A DNA stretch of 64,000 nt from Limonium bicolor. Lineage: Eukaryota; Streptophyta; Magnoliopsida; Caryophyllales; Plumbaginaceae. Below are positions 1 to 13,640 of this stretch, piece by piece. The translations under genes were made by a program, and so were the position numbers. The notes under the pieces are model-generated. The model did not search any database and was not told the DNA's origin. It was given only the letters and a program-made list of their open reading frames with translations. The DNA is taken from NCBI GenBank assembly GCA_023374045.1, contig CM041783.1, positions 124,745,503-124,809,502 on the forward strand, written 5' to 3'. How positions within the stretch are numbered: position 1 is the first letter of the stretch; the number at the start of each line of letters is the position of its first letter.

Positions 1-2574
1 GTTCGGTCGCATGTTCGGTCGATTCCAGTAACTCAATCCGTACACTAAACACAAGCCCGACCGACCTTGCAAGTCCGGTCCCCAAGGTCGGTCCATTCCA
101 GAAGCCAATTCTCGCAGGGTAAACTGGGCTCGACCGAACTTGCAAGTTCGGTCGCAAGTTCGGTCTGCCCCAGACCCTTGTTTTCCTTTTCACATTCAAC
201 TCCAAACTTCACCCCATATAACCTAGTACCCCCTAACCTCATTTGGGCACTTCAAACACACCTTTAGCCATGTACTAAACTCTTTAAATCACACACCAAA
301 ATCATTTTATCATTCACAATTTCTTACAAAATTCCTAGCACTTGGAATGTTTCCTCCTTAAGATTTCTAAGTGGTATTTCACCAATAATGACCACTATAC
401 TAAGGTGTTTCCTCTACACCTTAACATCACTTCTCAAACTTCTTTTCTTACTAACTAAACCTCCTTTTTCACATCTTGCCTAAACATCACTTCTTCCTTG
501 TACATCAACATTCCTAAACCTTAAACAAACTCCTCCAAGACCTAAATACATTCTCAAAACACGCATTGAATTCCTAGAACTTCCAAGATAATACCTAATT
601 CCTTGCATCACTCTAAATCACCTTAATACATGTTTTCTTCTCAAGTAACATTTATTCACCTTAAACACTTCCTAGTTCACCAAAACTTACTTAAAACACT
701 TAGAACTTCTTACACGCTTTCCAAATTTGGCCATAGCTTCTCTTGTATATACTCACATCCAAACACTTAGGTTTTTACCTTATTTCATTCAAGAACACCT
801 AAACCCATCAAACACATTTTTATACACAAACGTCCACATTTAGCACTACATCACAATATAGTGCATAACTTAAATTGCTTGGCACTTAGGCCCTTAAATA
901 ACATGGCTCTTAGGCCCTTAAATTGCATAAACCTTAAACACTGAATTTCCCACATAAATAATGCCTTTGACCTGCAAATACACCCAACAATACATATGCC
1001 CTTAATAAACTCCTTGAGAGCATTTCTCTAGGTCATTCACCATTGGCTCCTTAGGTATTTTATTAAGCAAATCAAGCTCATTTTCCTAAGGCATTTAAAC
1101 TACATTGAGATAGTTTGTTTACCTCTTTTTCCTCACAAACTTCTTTCTTGTTTCCTTGTAAAACCGGTAGGATGTTTGGTTGTTTGTCAACTTCTAAACA
1201 TGTACACATAATAGAATGAGTATTCAAGCATTGCTTCATCTCTTTGTAAACCCTAGTTACATATATTGTTTTAACACATTAAGGTAATTGTTTTACCTTT
1301 GAATGGAAAGAGATCTTGAATGAGTATCAAGAGAGGACTCATCCTAGCCCTTGAAAGATTCAAATGAAGCTAAAACAAGACAAGAGAAGACACCATTACA
1401 TGGTGCATTTTCGGTCAACACCAAAAATAAAGGAAATGGAGTTTTCTTTGGTTTTTCCTTACCTTGAAGCAAAGGTGATCAACAAGGCATAAAAATATAA
1501 GCTCAAGCTCCATCAATGGTGGAACTCCATGGCACCGAAATGGGGCTCTTGAAGTTTTAAGAAGATATGAAGAGCTTGAGAGGAAGAGATTGGTGGTGTT
1601 TGTTTTTGATTTGGATAAGTGAGCTAGATTTTACAAGAGATTAAAGATGGACTTCCATGGTGGTGGTGCTGTATTACCGTGAGAGAACAGCAAGAAGGGA
1701 GGAAGAAGAAAGTTGGAACCGTGTGAAATGAGAAAGGAAGGGAGAATGAGATAGACTTGCTTTTTAGAAGATATTTGTAACTTATAAAGCAAATAGTACC
1801 TTAACTAGTCATTCTTTACTTATTTGATATGTTAACAAGAGTGGTGAGTCACCACACTTAAAACCCGGCCCCCTTTATTACATAAGGGGTATTTTAGTCC
1901 TTATCTGTCAATTTAACTACTTATGATAACATATGTTACAAACTAGCTTATAAAAATCACTATTCACAAAAACAAGGCACATTGTTGTGAAATTTTTGAT
2001 TTCCCATTGATATAGACTTCTAAATGTGATACTATATAGTACACATGTTAATTAAAGAGTAATGATGGACATTTAGCCATTCAAAACTCATTTACAAGAC
2101 AATTTTTCAAAACGTGCTTTAAGACTCCTTAAAGCACTTTTTGTGTTTTAACTTGTTTTCAAGCTTGGTTTTCTTTGGTAATTGATTTAATATGTTCATT
2201 AACATATTTATAAGGTATAGGTATGACCATTAGGTCTTATACAAATTTATCCCAAGCTTAGAGCACATTTTTGCTCTTATTGACTTTAAGATATTTATTT
2301 ATGTTTTGTTTGGTTCCAATGTCTACCAAGGTTTCCTAAGGACTTAGTTAGCCTTGTTAAATCATACTTGAATATTATTAAGTCTTGGTAGGCTCTTTGG
2401 GTCCTAACCAAGTTCGCTCATAGCTTAGAGCATATTTTTGCTCAAACTGTGTCTTAGTGCTTTATTGCATTTTACTATGATTTAAATTGTTCACTGATGT
2501 TTCTAAGGAACTTTTTAGCCTTTACATACCATATTTTGATATTTAAACCACATATCAAGGTTTGGGGTATTTCA
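1..2574 (-). mobile_element. 3' LTR of LARD-like element A (partial, left end outside window)
   Basis: This stretch repeats 11152-13640 almost base for base with small indels, so it is the second LTR of the element whose other LTR begins at 9157. Its right end reads GGGGTATTTCA, which is TGAAATACCCC on the element's sense strand, and a polypurine tract abuts it. About 2 kb of the LTR lies left of the window. It has no credible ORF. The first 165 bases hold copies of a GC-rich inverted motif built on GACCGACC/GGTCGGTC. The two LTRs look only a few percent different by eye, suggesting a fairly young insertion. Confidence 0.88.
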
Positions 2575-2592
2575 ATCTACCCCCCTTAAAAG
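2575..2592 (-). other. Polypurine tract of element A
   Basis: On the minus strand this reads CTTTTAAGGGGGGTAGAT and directly abuts the LTR start TGAAATACC. That is the expected place for the plus-strand DNA primer of a Ty3/gypsy element, and it fixes the element's orientation as minus. Confidence 0.85.
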
Positions 2593-3865
2593 AACTTCGT
2601 CCTCGAAGTTCACATTTCCCACACATCATTATATTAGAATACGAGAATTACTTATAGCCATAAAACTTCCATAACCAAACACACTTTACATCACAACCTC
2701 GGACTTAATGGTCCGGGCAACACATTCACATCCACACATAACATAACATATTCACATGATAACCTCGGACTCAATGGTCCGGGTATCTTAGCAACACTTA
2801 CACATACATAACAACCCCTTTGACTCACTGGTCTTGGGTAACATAACAACCTTTAGACACATAGGTCTATGTAACACCACACATTTAGACTCATAGGTCT
2901 TAATAGCATACACTTTTAGAACTCGAGGTCAAAATAACATTTATTGCACATACCACACAACATGTCATAGCATGTATAACAATCAAAAATATCTTTGATA
3001 TACACTGTGATCCCGCAGGACCCGGTCGCGATGGACACCTTCCGTCCCCGTGCCTTTGGGAGGTCAAAACAATTACTTAAATTTAAAATTTCCTTGTGAG
3101 GTTAAGTAAGAGAACTTTAATTATGTAAAGTATCTATCAACGTTTTATAAATACCAATTGAAAATCCTTTTGAAAACACACACAACTCCAAGTCCAACTT
3201 AAGCTCTTTGCTTCTTTTCTTAGCGTGGTTATTTGTGACCACTTATATGGAGTTTCAAGAGTCACCCAACCCTGATGTGATCAGCATCAGTGTTGAACTA
3301 TCCTTCCACTCCAATTTGTGTTCGGCTTCCCTTGATCACATGCAAATCAAGTTCCACCTCCCAATTCATTTTCAAGCATCAATTAAATCACTCATTTCCA
3401 ATTTTCTATCTTTTAAATCATTCTAGTCATGATCATAACATCTCCAAGGGATAGGACTCCGCCTATCAGTTACCTCCATTTACTTTAATGTTGTTACCTA
3501 GGGAATCTTATTCTCACTAGGTTCTATGTCGGTATCATGCCCTTTCATGAATCACTATATAGTATATATATACACATATATTTTATCAAAAAACACCGCA
3601 GTTTCACATTTATACACTGTCGGGGCTTTTGTTCCCCCGGGAGTTTCTCTACTCCCACACTTGTACTATCACTCACAACTGTTAATAAATCAACACACTT
3701 ATCACAATGGTATTCGCAACTTCTGTGCACAATTACCACAATTAAACCATGAATGAATGCGTATGTTTACATAACACACACACCAATCATCAAAACAAAT
3801 GATTTTGTGCTATGCACAACATAAATCACGTACACTTGTACGGTAATACACACTAAGTGGTTTTG

Positions 3866-3886
3866 CGCTCTACCCCCCTTAAAAGG
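3866..3886 (-). other. Second, internal polypurine-tract-like site in element A
   Basis: The plus strand has CTACCCCCCTTAAAAGGG, the same core as the terminal polypurine tract, about 1.3 kb inside the element. It is preceded by AAGTGGT. Element G has the same block at the matching end of its body (58225-58252), so this is conserved and not a chance purine run. Confidence 0.5.
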
Positions 3887-5178
3887 GATTACGCCCACGT
3901 AATCAATCACTAAACATTTGCTTAAAATGTTCTGCCGTCATGAAGTGTTTTAACTTCCACGCGGTCTATTACACAATGGATTCTGATTAGAGGATCTTAA
4001 CCATATTGGCGGTTTAGTTCCTAAACCAAGAATTCTCATTGGAGTTTGTTTAAACTCTTAGTTGGTTTCGATTCTGGCCTGTTAGGCTTCTAGGCGTTAA
4101 TAATTAGCCATTTACTCATGTTCACCATGTACATTCAACACTTGAATCACTGGCTCACTAGTTTCTGCTACGAAACTCCAATAACTGTAGAGCTTAATTG
4201 CCCCATTTGTTATTCTTACATCCCCAATTGTCACCTTCATCATGGTAACAATGGTTCTCTACCGACGCGTGGTATCTCTTACCGTTAGCGAATTCGGTGA
4301 GTTATGAACTTTCTATCCACTTCCATAAGAATTTACTGTGTAAATAGTTATGTATTTCACAATGACTGACTTGTTCCCTTCCGACTTACTGTCGGTTGAG
4401 ATTGAGCTACTACCTAGTGTGTAGTGCTCTCTCAGCTATTTACAACATTTGGGGTATATTCCATACCGATATTTGGCAGTTAGTGCTACTGTAGTCACTT
4501 GCTGTTAATCATGTCTCCACATTTGGTTTTGTACAAGCACTCTTTTATTGGTGCGGCCTTGCATTTCCTATGCATCGGCCATTATAACATTATTCCTCTA
4601 CAATTAACATGTTTCCAATTCCTAGCTATCCCACTCGATCATCACTGCGCAAGTGCAATACCAAAACACTCAGTCATACAGAGTGCAGAGGCGTAAACTC
4701 TTGACAGTAAATCCCTTATGCGATTCGCCATGGAATTCACACTGAGTTCCTCATCACACAGTACCTACCACTGGCTTATTGCCCAGTCCGTTTAACATTG
4801 CTTACCTTGCATCTCCACTGAGTTTAACTCACAACTGGTCTTATCTGCCACATTATTACTCAATAACATTGATACAACGGTCGCCAGCTGCGAACCGTGC
4901 TCTTACCCATTGCATAACAACAACTTACATGGTATTTACTGTCATGTTAACTTCCACACATGTACTCACATCATTCGTGTTATGGTTCGTCCTTTATTTG
5001 GATGACTACTGTATGCTCCTTGAGCATTGATCATTCGAGTCACAATTCGGCATTATCCTGCTCGGTGCTTCACTTTATACACACATGTTACTAAGCTAAC
5101 TGCTCTCTTTCAATAACAACATGGTCAATCCTTAACATATTTCTTGGGCTTGGTACACATAACTACCGCTCCTGCGGT

Positions 5179-6919
5179 TGATAAGTGTGAAACATATAGG
5201 CTTTTAAAGGTTTAATTACCTTATAATCTGCTATAATTTAAGCAATGTTTCCCACTTATTCTGTGTTTTTCCTAAGATTGATGTTTTGATATGAACTGAT
5301 GCACTTTATATGTTAAATATAGGAAAAACCCAGGGAAATGAAGATTTTACATCATAAGGATTACAACGCAACAAACGGGGAACAAATCAGGGAAAGAGAC
5401 ACAAAAATTGGTCGTGTCCGGGTCAACTTGGCCTGACGCAGAACCGGACGTCTCACGTCCGGATCTGTGTCCGGGTCAACTCAGCCGGACGTGACCCAAA
5501 CGAGAATTATGTGCCCTGTCCGGATCCGGACAGCGATCCGGACATATTCCGAGATTCAGATCCAAAACCGCTGTCTCACGTCCGGATCCGGACACGATCC
5601 GGACATGTTTCGAGTTTCAGATCTAGAGGTTCTGTGTCACGTCCGGACCAGGACACAACCCGGACACAATCCGGACGTCACACAGCGATGAAAATAAAAA
5701 CGCACTCGTACTGATAATTGGGCTTTCGGCGCAATTATCAGACGGGCGCGCAATTATCATACCTCAGCTTATATTAAGCAGAAGCCATACTCAATTAATG
5801 CAGTGGACACCAAACTTCCACCAACGTCTGTCTATTTCCTCAGCCTATTTAAAAAGTCCTTGAGCCTTCATTTGAAATCGTCCCAGACTCTCAGAGTCTA
5901 ATCCTCTCTACATACCACCCTCTCTTCCACGATAAAACCATCCATCTCCATTCACAAATCTTTCTCGGTAAACATTCACCCTCACTCACAGACAGAACCC
6001 TGCTCACTGTGCTTCATTTACCCTTGTCCAACCCACGTCCGGATCCGGACAGAACGTGTCCGGATTGCGTCCGACCCAAGACAGCCGGACAAGAGTGGAA
6101 TTTGCAGAATCGTCTCGACGGCTTCTAAAACCAGTTTTTCTGCTAAATCCCTCTATCCTTATGCTGTTTATACTGAGCATTGTTACTTTGTCTATGGCTG
6201 AGTAGTCGCTTTTAATTTCGGTTTACTATGTATCTCTAGAATAATTATTTCTGAACCTTTGTTATTTTCTGCAGTACAATAAAGTTCTTTACCCTTATGA
6301 ATTCTTAGACTTGTTAATCTGATCAATTAATTGAGTCTATCAGTTTGTTAGCTTATAAGTGAGAACTGCGGCTATCAATTGACTACAGGGAAAGAACCGG
6401 TTAGTATAGAGATGGTAATTCCTCTAAAAACACTAGCTGACCATTGATCTAGACTATGCTTAAAGCGATTAGTAAACAGTGGATTCATAACGAGAGTTAG
6501 GATTCGGTCTTTGCTAATTAGAATTCGTGGAGCGGGAGACCGAATACGAGTTATCCTTATTCTAGGGTTTTATTCAGAATATTGCAGAAATCACTTAGGG
6601 GAAGAATTGCAATCTAGAGAGAAGTAGTAAACCGGAATTTCCTTTATCAAACAAACCAAAAACAAATTGTTTACCTGTTATTTATTGTTTAGTGAACTCT
6701 TTTACAAACATTCACCATCACAAACAAAACCCCCAATTTCCTGTTATTTATAGTTTTCCTTGTTTTGTGTGAAAGTAGAAATTAAACTAGCTGCTGCCTC
6801 CTTGGATTCGATACTCAGGGAATACTCTGAGATTTAAACTTGCTATAATCGACCGGTACACTTGCCGTTAGGTTAAACCCCCAGCACAATTTACCGTTAG
6901 GTTTTACCCCAACAAGTTT
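5179..6919 (+). mobile_element. Inserted LTR (probable solo LTR, Athila/Tat-like) inside element A
   Basis: Element B lacks this 1.74 kb: its sequence runs directly from ACCGCTCCCGCGG into TTTCACAATATCGAGAGG, whereas A has this block in between. It begins TGATAAGTG like the solo LTR at 27138, and its right end (CCCCAACAAGTTTATGG) resembles the LTR/primer-site junction of Athila/Tat elements, so its strand is probably plus. Positions 5410-5690 and 6035-6085 hold many GTCCGGATCCGGAC-type palindromes. The target duplication is unclear: GCGGT on the left against ATGGT on the right, so the right boundary is uncertain by a few bases. No coding capacity is seen. Confidence 0.65.
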
Positions 6920-9139
6920 ATGGTCTCACAATATCGAGAGGTATCCCCACTCTTAATGCAGTGGTTCGTTTACCACTCTATTCACTTATACAACATAAAC
7001 TTCTACAATCAATTGTATTTATATTACATATCTTGCTTATGGCTTATAAGCCTTATTTGCCTTGAGCTGGGCTCATTGTAGGCTGTCCACACACATGTAC
7101 TTCTCTGTACAATATTACATGTTTAGAGGTTGTAGTGGGCTCCACGACAAGGTCGTTGCATCACGTTTCCTTTCACGGGATGCCCCTTAGGTTTGTCAGT
7201 CCGTCTCCTGACAACTTATGTCTAAACTGGGTGTTAGTTTCAACCCTCGTGTTTCTATCACGTTATCTTGTTCAATTATTGTTGATGCAAACACCCTTCA
7301 AGGATCGCTCATGGGTGTTGCTAAGTTATGCCTTTACATCCAGTTCGCACTTACTGGTATATTCTGTTAGCCACGCCATTTTGCGTTCTTAACTGGCTTA
7401 TTATCTTCTTCTGTGAAGATCAACATTTCCTGATAGTGTTGTAGGTACTCATTCTGGGAGTTTCATCCCGTTTGTTACACATTAATCTGTCCATATCAAG
7501 CATCTGCTTTGCCATGTATAGGCTGGGTCACCGTTCCAGTTATCATGTTTATCCTTGAGGATCCTTAAGACGCATAAGATGTCTTTTCATTACAGTTGGT
7601 GCACTTCGCACCTCCTGACTCTTAAACATTTCCTTGAAAGGAATTCACTAATTCTCTTAGTCTCGTTAACTTGACTTGTTCCTTTACTTCAACCATTCCT
7701 TGCAATTCTTAGCTCTTGTTTGACTTATACTGCTGACCGTAGAACGGAGTCGACTACTTCCTGTGTTTCGCACTCTACTCGTATACATATGTGGGGTACC
7801 ATACTGATACATTACTACTTACCCAACTAACCCATAAGCAGGTCTGTCAGGCCCACAAGCTCCTATCGGAGTGCGGTCGTCCCACAATTCAGTTGGTACA
7901 CTTGTAGTGTCCGTCACACGCCTAGGTGAAGTATTCTGTTGTCAACTCCCTTATATTGTCCCGTGACAATATTCATTCCATGCTTCCCGAACTTAATCGA
8001 GGGAAAGTTTATCCATTGTTGTATCCTTATCAACTGCCCCTGGTTTTACTGGTTTGATTTAAAAGAAGGTTGGAAAGAAGTGTTGGTTTGAAAGAAAATC
8101 TGGTTTTGAAAAGAAAAGAGTTTGAGTAAATCTGAGTTTGAAAGAAAATTTTCATGGTTTCACAACATCTTCTTACCTCAACCAAGTCTAGCTTCTTGCT
8201 GACTGGTGTATTTACAATTACAGAGGTTAGGCTACCAAGCCCTTCCATGGTCATAATGATCCCGTTTAACTTCATGGTACATTACTAAGTACCTTGTGGT
8301 GGTTATAAATTTCCCGAATAGCCCTGTTATAGCAGCACTTGCTATGGCAAGTGCGCCATGCTAACTGGCTATCGGTTTAACACATACCGGTTGTGGTATT
8401 GTTTTTACCCATACTGTCATCAGTGGCCTTCTTGGCCCTCACTGATCTTACTGCCTTGATAATAACTCTTCTAGGTGACTTCTCACCGTCTTCACATGAC
8501 GATCATCAACTAGGGTGTTTCCCATTCTGGGAGACCCCTTTTTCTTAGTATCGTATTCTTTTTGTAGCCCGTTCCACGTATTTGGGCACTACGTTGTAGT
8601 TCCATAGTCGGTTGGTATACCATTGGTGTATTATTTATCAACTGTGGTCCCGAAGACACTCGTCTCGGGTTTCACTAGTCCACTTCTTGCCTGCTGCACG
8701 GTCGGTGCGTTGCAAGCTGGTTATCCTCGACTGCTCGTCATGTCGACCCAGGTTGCCGGAAATTCTATTCTTCTATACACTGATTCTTCACTCGTCGCTA
8801 TGTAATGCGGTTAACACTGTTTAGATGGGAACCGTCTCCGGGATTCCCTGTTTTCAAGATCTACCGTATGACAGGTTCTCCGTACCTTAAAAGGTATTTA
8901 ATAACAGCCAGATCGGGTATTCCCGAGTAATAGTGGACTTTCATCTCTCTGGCGTTGTTTCCCCAAGTTATAAAACAGGGATTGTGGAGGGCGGGAAGGA
9001 TATTGTAGGTTTCTAGTATTCACTGGTAATACCTAACTGGCGTATTTCTCACGCTATCACTCAACCCTTAACCCAAAGTACTAAAATCCTAACTCGGTAC
9101 TTCCTAAGCTCGGTAATTCAGTCATCAGAGCGATACTTC

Positions 9140-9151
9140 GCTCTGATACCA
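9140..9151 (-). other. Primer binding site of element A (tRNA-iMet)
   Basis: On the minus strand it reads TGGTATCAGAGC, the standard complement of the 3' end of plant initiator tRNA-Met, starting five bases after the LTR end at 9157. The PBS is one arm of a perfect hairpin, TCAGAGCG-6 nt-CGCTCTGA (about 9124-9147). Confidence 0.9.
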
Positions 9152-9156
9152 CTTTT

Positions 9157-12100
9157 TGTAACACCCCATCCAACAACAAATACATAACAACAATCTGCAG
9201 CGGAATACACACCTCATCAAATAACTCAACTCGTTGGTGTTACACGCCGTTAACCACCCACGTGGCTAACAAGGCTAATACACATACATTGTACCGGTCT
9301 GATGGGCTAAATTCCCGAGCGACTACACATTACTATCCCTTTCCATTAACAACAACAACAACGTACACCTTCCAACTATACCGAGTATTTATAACTAATG
9401 CCGATAACAAGTTCGGTCTTACTACACCTACTGTATATATACAACATAATCGATTACCCATGTACAACGACTACCCCGTCCTACTCTCGAACGGCTTCCA
9501 GCTCTCTGTACCTGAAATAGGAAAAGAAGAGAAAGGGTGGCCCCCAAGGGGCTCAGCACCTTTGCTGGTATGGTAATCCCGCAGCCCACATACTACCGGG
9601 CCACGCACAACTAATTGTCGTCTTAACATGCGGTTGATTATATTTAAATCATGCATGCAACTGTAAACACACAACACATAACATTTCGCCTCATTGGGCT
9701 CCACAAACGGATAATACATCCATACTTGATATGTCACTCATGGTATTCATTATCCCTAGAGGGTTCCTCCTCTAATGGAGCTACTTCCTTAATAGACGAC
9801 AACTACCCATTAATCGGGTTATCCTTAAACGCCTCTTATCACAAACTGGGATTCATATCCATGATCCACACACTCCATATTTTACAACATATATCATTCC
9901 TCACATAACAAAACTTAACAACACTTTCACGTATCGACGTGCACATGATAACATCGCAATAGGAATTGCTTACAATAACATCACATAACATAACGGGAAC
10001 GGTCCTCTTAGGAACCGACCCAAACATAGTTAAATCACTGGTGAGCCTAGAGAATGGTGTCACCCTCATGGTAAGCTCGTTATACAACAACAACACTCAT
10101 TACCGTCCTAATAGTCGGACAAGTAACTTAAGTTAAGATGGTTCGGGTTTGGAGGCCCGAACACACCACACAAACACATGTTCCCCCTAAACCGATCATA
10201 AGTCAGAATAGCTAAGCTTTGGAGTAAGCTAATGGGAGATCATAACCCGTGAGGGAAACAACCATAACAAAGATAAGGGTAAGGCTAAGAAGGATACCCT
10301 CTCCCAAACAACGCGCGACCGGCCAAACCGGATTCCTCACTACTGTTAGTACATACTTACTTTAGATATTAGTTAGAACCCCACTATGGAGTCTATCACA
10401 CCTACACACATACAGTATTACGACTGGGTTAAACATACAAGGGAGATCCCTACATTCACATACACCACATCACATAATCAACTCACGCATAGCCGTGGTT
10501 AGAACGCCCCATGGTTCGGGTCGTTTAATCCGAATACCGAACTCTCATGTGATCCTAGACTCAGTTAACTAAGGTTAACACTGCCGAGGTTAAATGGTAT
10601 CGGAGTTGAACACGCCACATATATGAATTACTGTAAACTCATTACATGTTTTATCTTACAACGTGGCAAACATACAGAAAAACACATTGGCATACAAGCC
10701 GGTGTAATCCGGTAGGACACAGGTTGCAAGAAAACCATACCTGTCACCGGAGTCCACTTTATCATGTCCATTTATGTTCCTCGAGCAATTCTCGAACAAC
10801 TGACAACATTACATGTACTTTTATTAACATTGGGGTAACATGTTTGTTTAAAGTCTAATGCTTATAACTTTTCCCCGTTAACTTGGTTAAATAACTTTAC
10901 ATTTTAACTTGTTTTACTTTTACATTTTGATACAACTTTTCCCTCACCAAATTGTCATTATAACTCACCTAACATGTCCTTAACAACTTTACAACATCAT
11001 TACCTATCAATCCCCATCATTACATATCATTTTATAACCATAAACAACATTTTTGGTCCGACCGACCTTACCGACCGACCTTGCACAAGGTCGGTCCATT
11101 CCAGAACACATTACCGTCAAAATTTTCTACTCCGACCAACCTTGCAAGTTCGGTCGCATGTTCGGTCGATTCCAGTAACTCAATCCATACACTAAACACA
11201 AGCCCGACCGACCTTGCAAGTCCGGTCCCCAAGGTCGGTCCATTCCAGAAGCCAATTCTCGCAGGGTAAACTGGGCTCGACCGAACTTGCAAGTTCGGTC
11301 GCAAGTTCGGTCTGCCCCAGACCCTTGTTTTCCTTTTCACATTCAACTCCAAACTTCACCCCATATAACCTAGTACCCCCTAACCTCATTTGGGCACTTC
11401 AAACACACCTTGAGCCATGTACTAAACTCTTTAAATCACACACCAAAACCATTTTATCATTCACAATTTCCTACAAAATTCCTAGCACTTGGAATGTTTC
11501 CTCCTTAAGATTTCTAAGTGGTATTTCACCAATAATGACCACTATACTAAGGTGTTTCCTCTACACCTTAACATCACTTCTCAAACTTCTTTTCTTACTA
11601 ACTAAACCTCCTTTTTCACATCTTGCCTAAACATCACTTCTTCCTTGTACATCAACAATCCTAAACCTTAAACAAACTCCTCCAAGACCTAAATACATTC
11701 TCAAAACACGCATTGAATTCCTAGAACTTCCAAGATAATACCTAATTCCTTGCATCACTCTAAATCACCTTAATACATGTTTTCTTCTCAAGTAACATTT
11801 ATTCACCTTAAACACTTCCTAGTTCACCAAAACTTACTTAAAACACTTAGAACTTCTTACACGCTTTCCAAATTTGGCCATAGCTTCTCTTGTATATACT
11901 CACATCCAAACACTTAGGTTTTTACCTTATTTCATTCAAGAACACCTAAAACCCATCAAACACATTTTTATACACAAACGTCACACATTTAGCACTACAT
12001 CACAATATAGTGCATAACTTAAATTGCTTGGCACTTAGGCCCTTAAATAACATGGCTCTTAGGCCCTTAAATTGCATAAACCTTAAACATGAATTCCCAC

Positions 12101-13640
12101 ATAAATAATGCCTTTGACCTGCAAATACCACACATACATATGCCCTTAATAAACTCCTTGAGAGCATTTCTCTAGGTCATTCACCATTGGCTCCTTAGGT
12201 ATTTTATTAAGCAAATCAGCTCATTTCCTAAGCATTTAAACTATTGAGATAGTTTGTTACCCTTTTTCCTCACAAACTTCTTTCTTGTTTCCTTGTAAAC
12301 CGGTAGGATGTTTGGTTGTTTGCAACTTCTAAACAATGTACACATAATAGAATGAGTATTCAAGCATATGCTTCATCTCTTTGTAAAACCCTAGTTACAT
12401 TATATTGTTTAACACATTAAGGTAATGTTTTACCTTTGAATGGAAAGAGATCTAGAATGAGTATCAAGAGAGGACTCCTCCTAGCCCATGAAGATTCAAT
12501 GAAGCTAAAACAAGACACGAGAAGAAACCATTACATGGTGCATTTTCGGTCAACACCAAAAATGAAGGAAATGGAGTTTTCTTTGGTTTTTTCCTTACCT
12601 TGAAGCAAAGGTGATCAACAAGGCATAAAAATATAAGCTCAAGCTCCATCAATGGTGGAACTCCATGGCACGAAATGGAGCTCTTGAAGTTTTAAGAAGA
12701 TAGGAATGAGAGCTTGATGAGAGGAAGAGATTGGTGTGTTTGTTTTGATTTGGATAAGTGAGCTAGATTTTACAAGAGATTAAAGATGGACTTCCATGGT
12801 GGTGGTGCTGTATTACCGTGAGAGAACAGCAAGAAGGGAGGAAGAAGAAAGTTGGAACCGTGTGAAATGAGAAAGGAAGGAGAATGAAGATAGACTTGCT
12901 TTTTAGAGATATTTGTAACTTATAAAGCAAATAGTACCTTAACTAGTCATTCTTTACTTATTTGATATGTTAACAAGAGTGGTGAGTCACCACACTTAAA
13001 AAACCGGCCCCCTTTATTACATAAGGGGTATTTAGTCTTTATTTGTCATTTAACTACATATGTTACAAACTAGCTTATAAAATCACTATTCACAAAACAT
13101 GGCACATTGTTGTGAAATTTTTGATTTCCCATTGATATAGACTTCTAAATGTGATACTATATAGTACACATGTTAATTAAAGAGTAATGATGGACATTTA
13201 GCTTCAAACTCATTTACAGACAATTTTTCAAAACGTGCTTTAAGACTCCTTTAAAGCACTTTTTGTGTTTTAACTTGTTTTCAAGCTTGGTTTTCTTGGT
13301 AATTGATTTAATATGTTCATTAACTATTTATAAGGTATAGGTATGACCATTAGTCTTATACAAATTTATCCCAAGCTTAGAGCACATTTTTTGCTCTTAT
13401 TGACTTTAAGATATTTATTTATGTTTTGTTTGGTTCCAATGTCTACCAAGGTTTCCTAAGGACTTAGTTAGCCTTGTTAAATCATACTTGAATATATTAG
13501 TCTTGGTAGGCTCTTTGGGTCCAACCAAGTTCGCTCATAGCTTAGAGCATGTTTTTGCTCAAACTGTGTCTTAGTGCTTTATTGCATTTTACTATGATTT
13601 AAATTGTTCACTGATGTTTCTAAGGCACTTTTTAGCCTTT
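9157..13640 (-). mobile_element. 5' LTR of element A (truncated at its outer tip)
   Basis: It starts TGTAACACCCC on the plus strand, next to the primer binding site. From 11152 it matches 1-2574. Similarity stops at 13640, about 67 bases before the expected GGGGTATTTCA end, where element B internal sequence begins; the tip was lost in a deletion or recombination. Inside are the U5 motif GCAGCGGAAT (about 9198), a block GCTCAGCACCTTTGCTGGTA (about 9551) shared with LTRs B and D, and four copies at about 72-bp spacing of a GC-rich inverted repeat (11058-11322). Confidence 0.85.
11058..11322. repeat. GC-rich inverted-motif array (4 units of about 72 bp)
   Basis: Four units start near 11058, 11132, 11204 and 11275. 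Each has GACCGACC-type sequence followed by its complement GGTCGGTC and ends in TTCCAG or CCCCAG. The flanks are AT-rich, so the array stands out. It contains many ACCGAC cores. Confidence 0.75.

Larger units (their letters stand above)
2575..9156 (-). mobile_element. Non-coding internal region of element A (LARD-like)
   Basis: The region lies between a polypurine tract at its left and an initiator-Met primer binding site at its right, so it is the body of a minus-strand LTR element. I find no gag, protease, RT or integrase motif in any frame; all ORFs are short and unlike proteins. Without the insertion at 5179-6919 it is about 4.8 kb. Long LTRs around a long non-coding body fit the LARD class, which is mobilised in trans by an autonomous relative. 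The part from about 4510 to 9156 is recognisably homologous to 13641-16921 (element B), so the non-coding body is a real family feature and not random decay. Confidence 0.75.

Noticed and set aside
11068..11630. ORFs of 94 and 138 codons over the GC-rich array
   Set aside because: They arise from the GACCGACC tandem motif, and a shortened version recurs in the other LTR copy (1-267) with no conserved start or domain.
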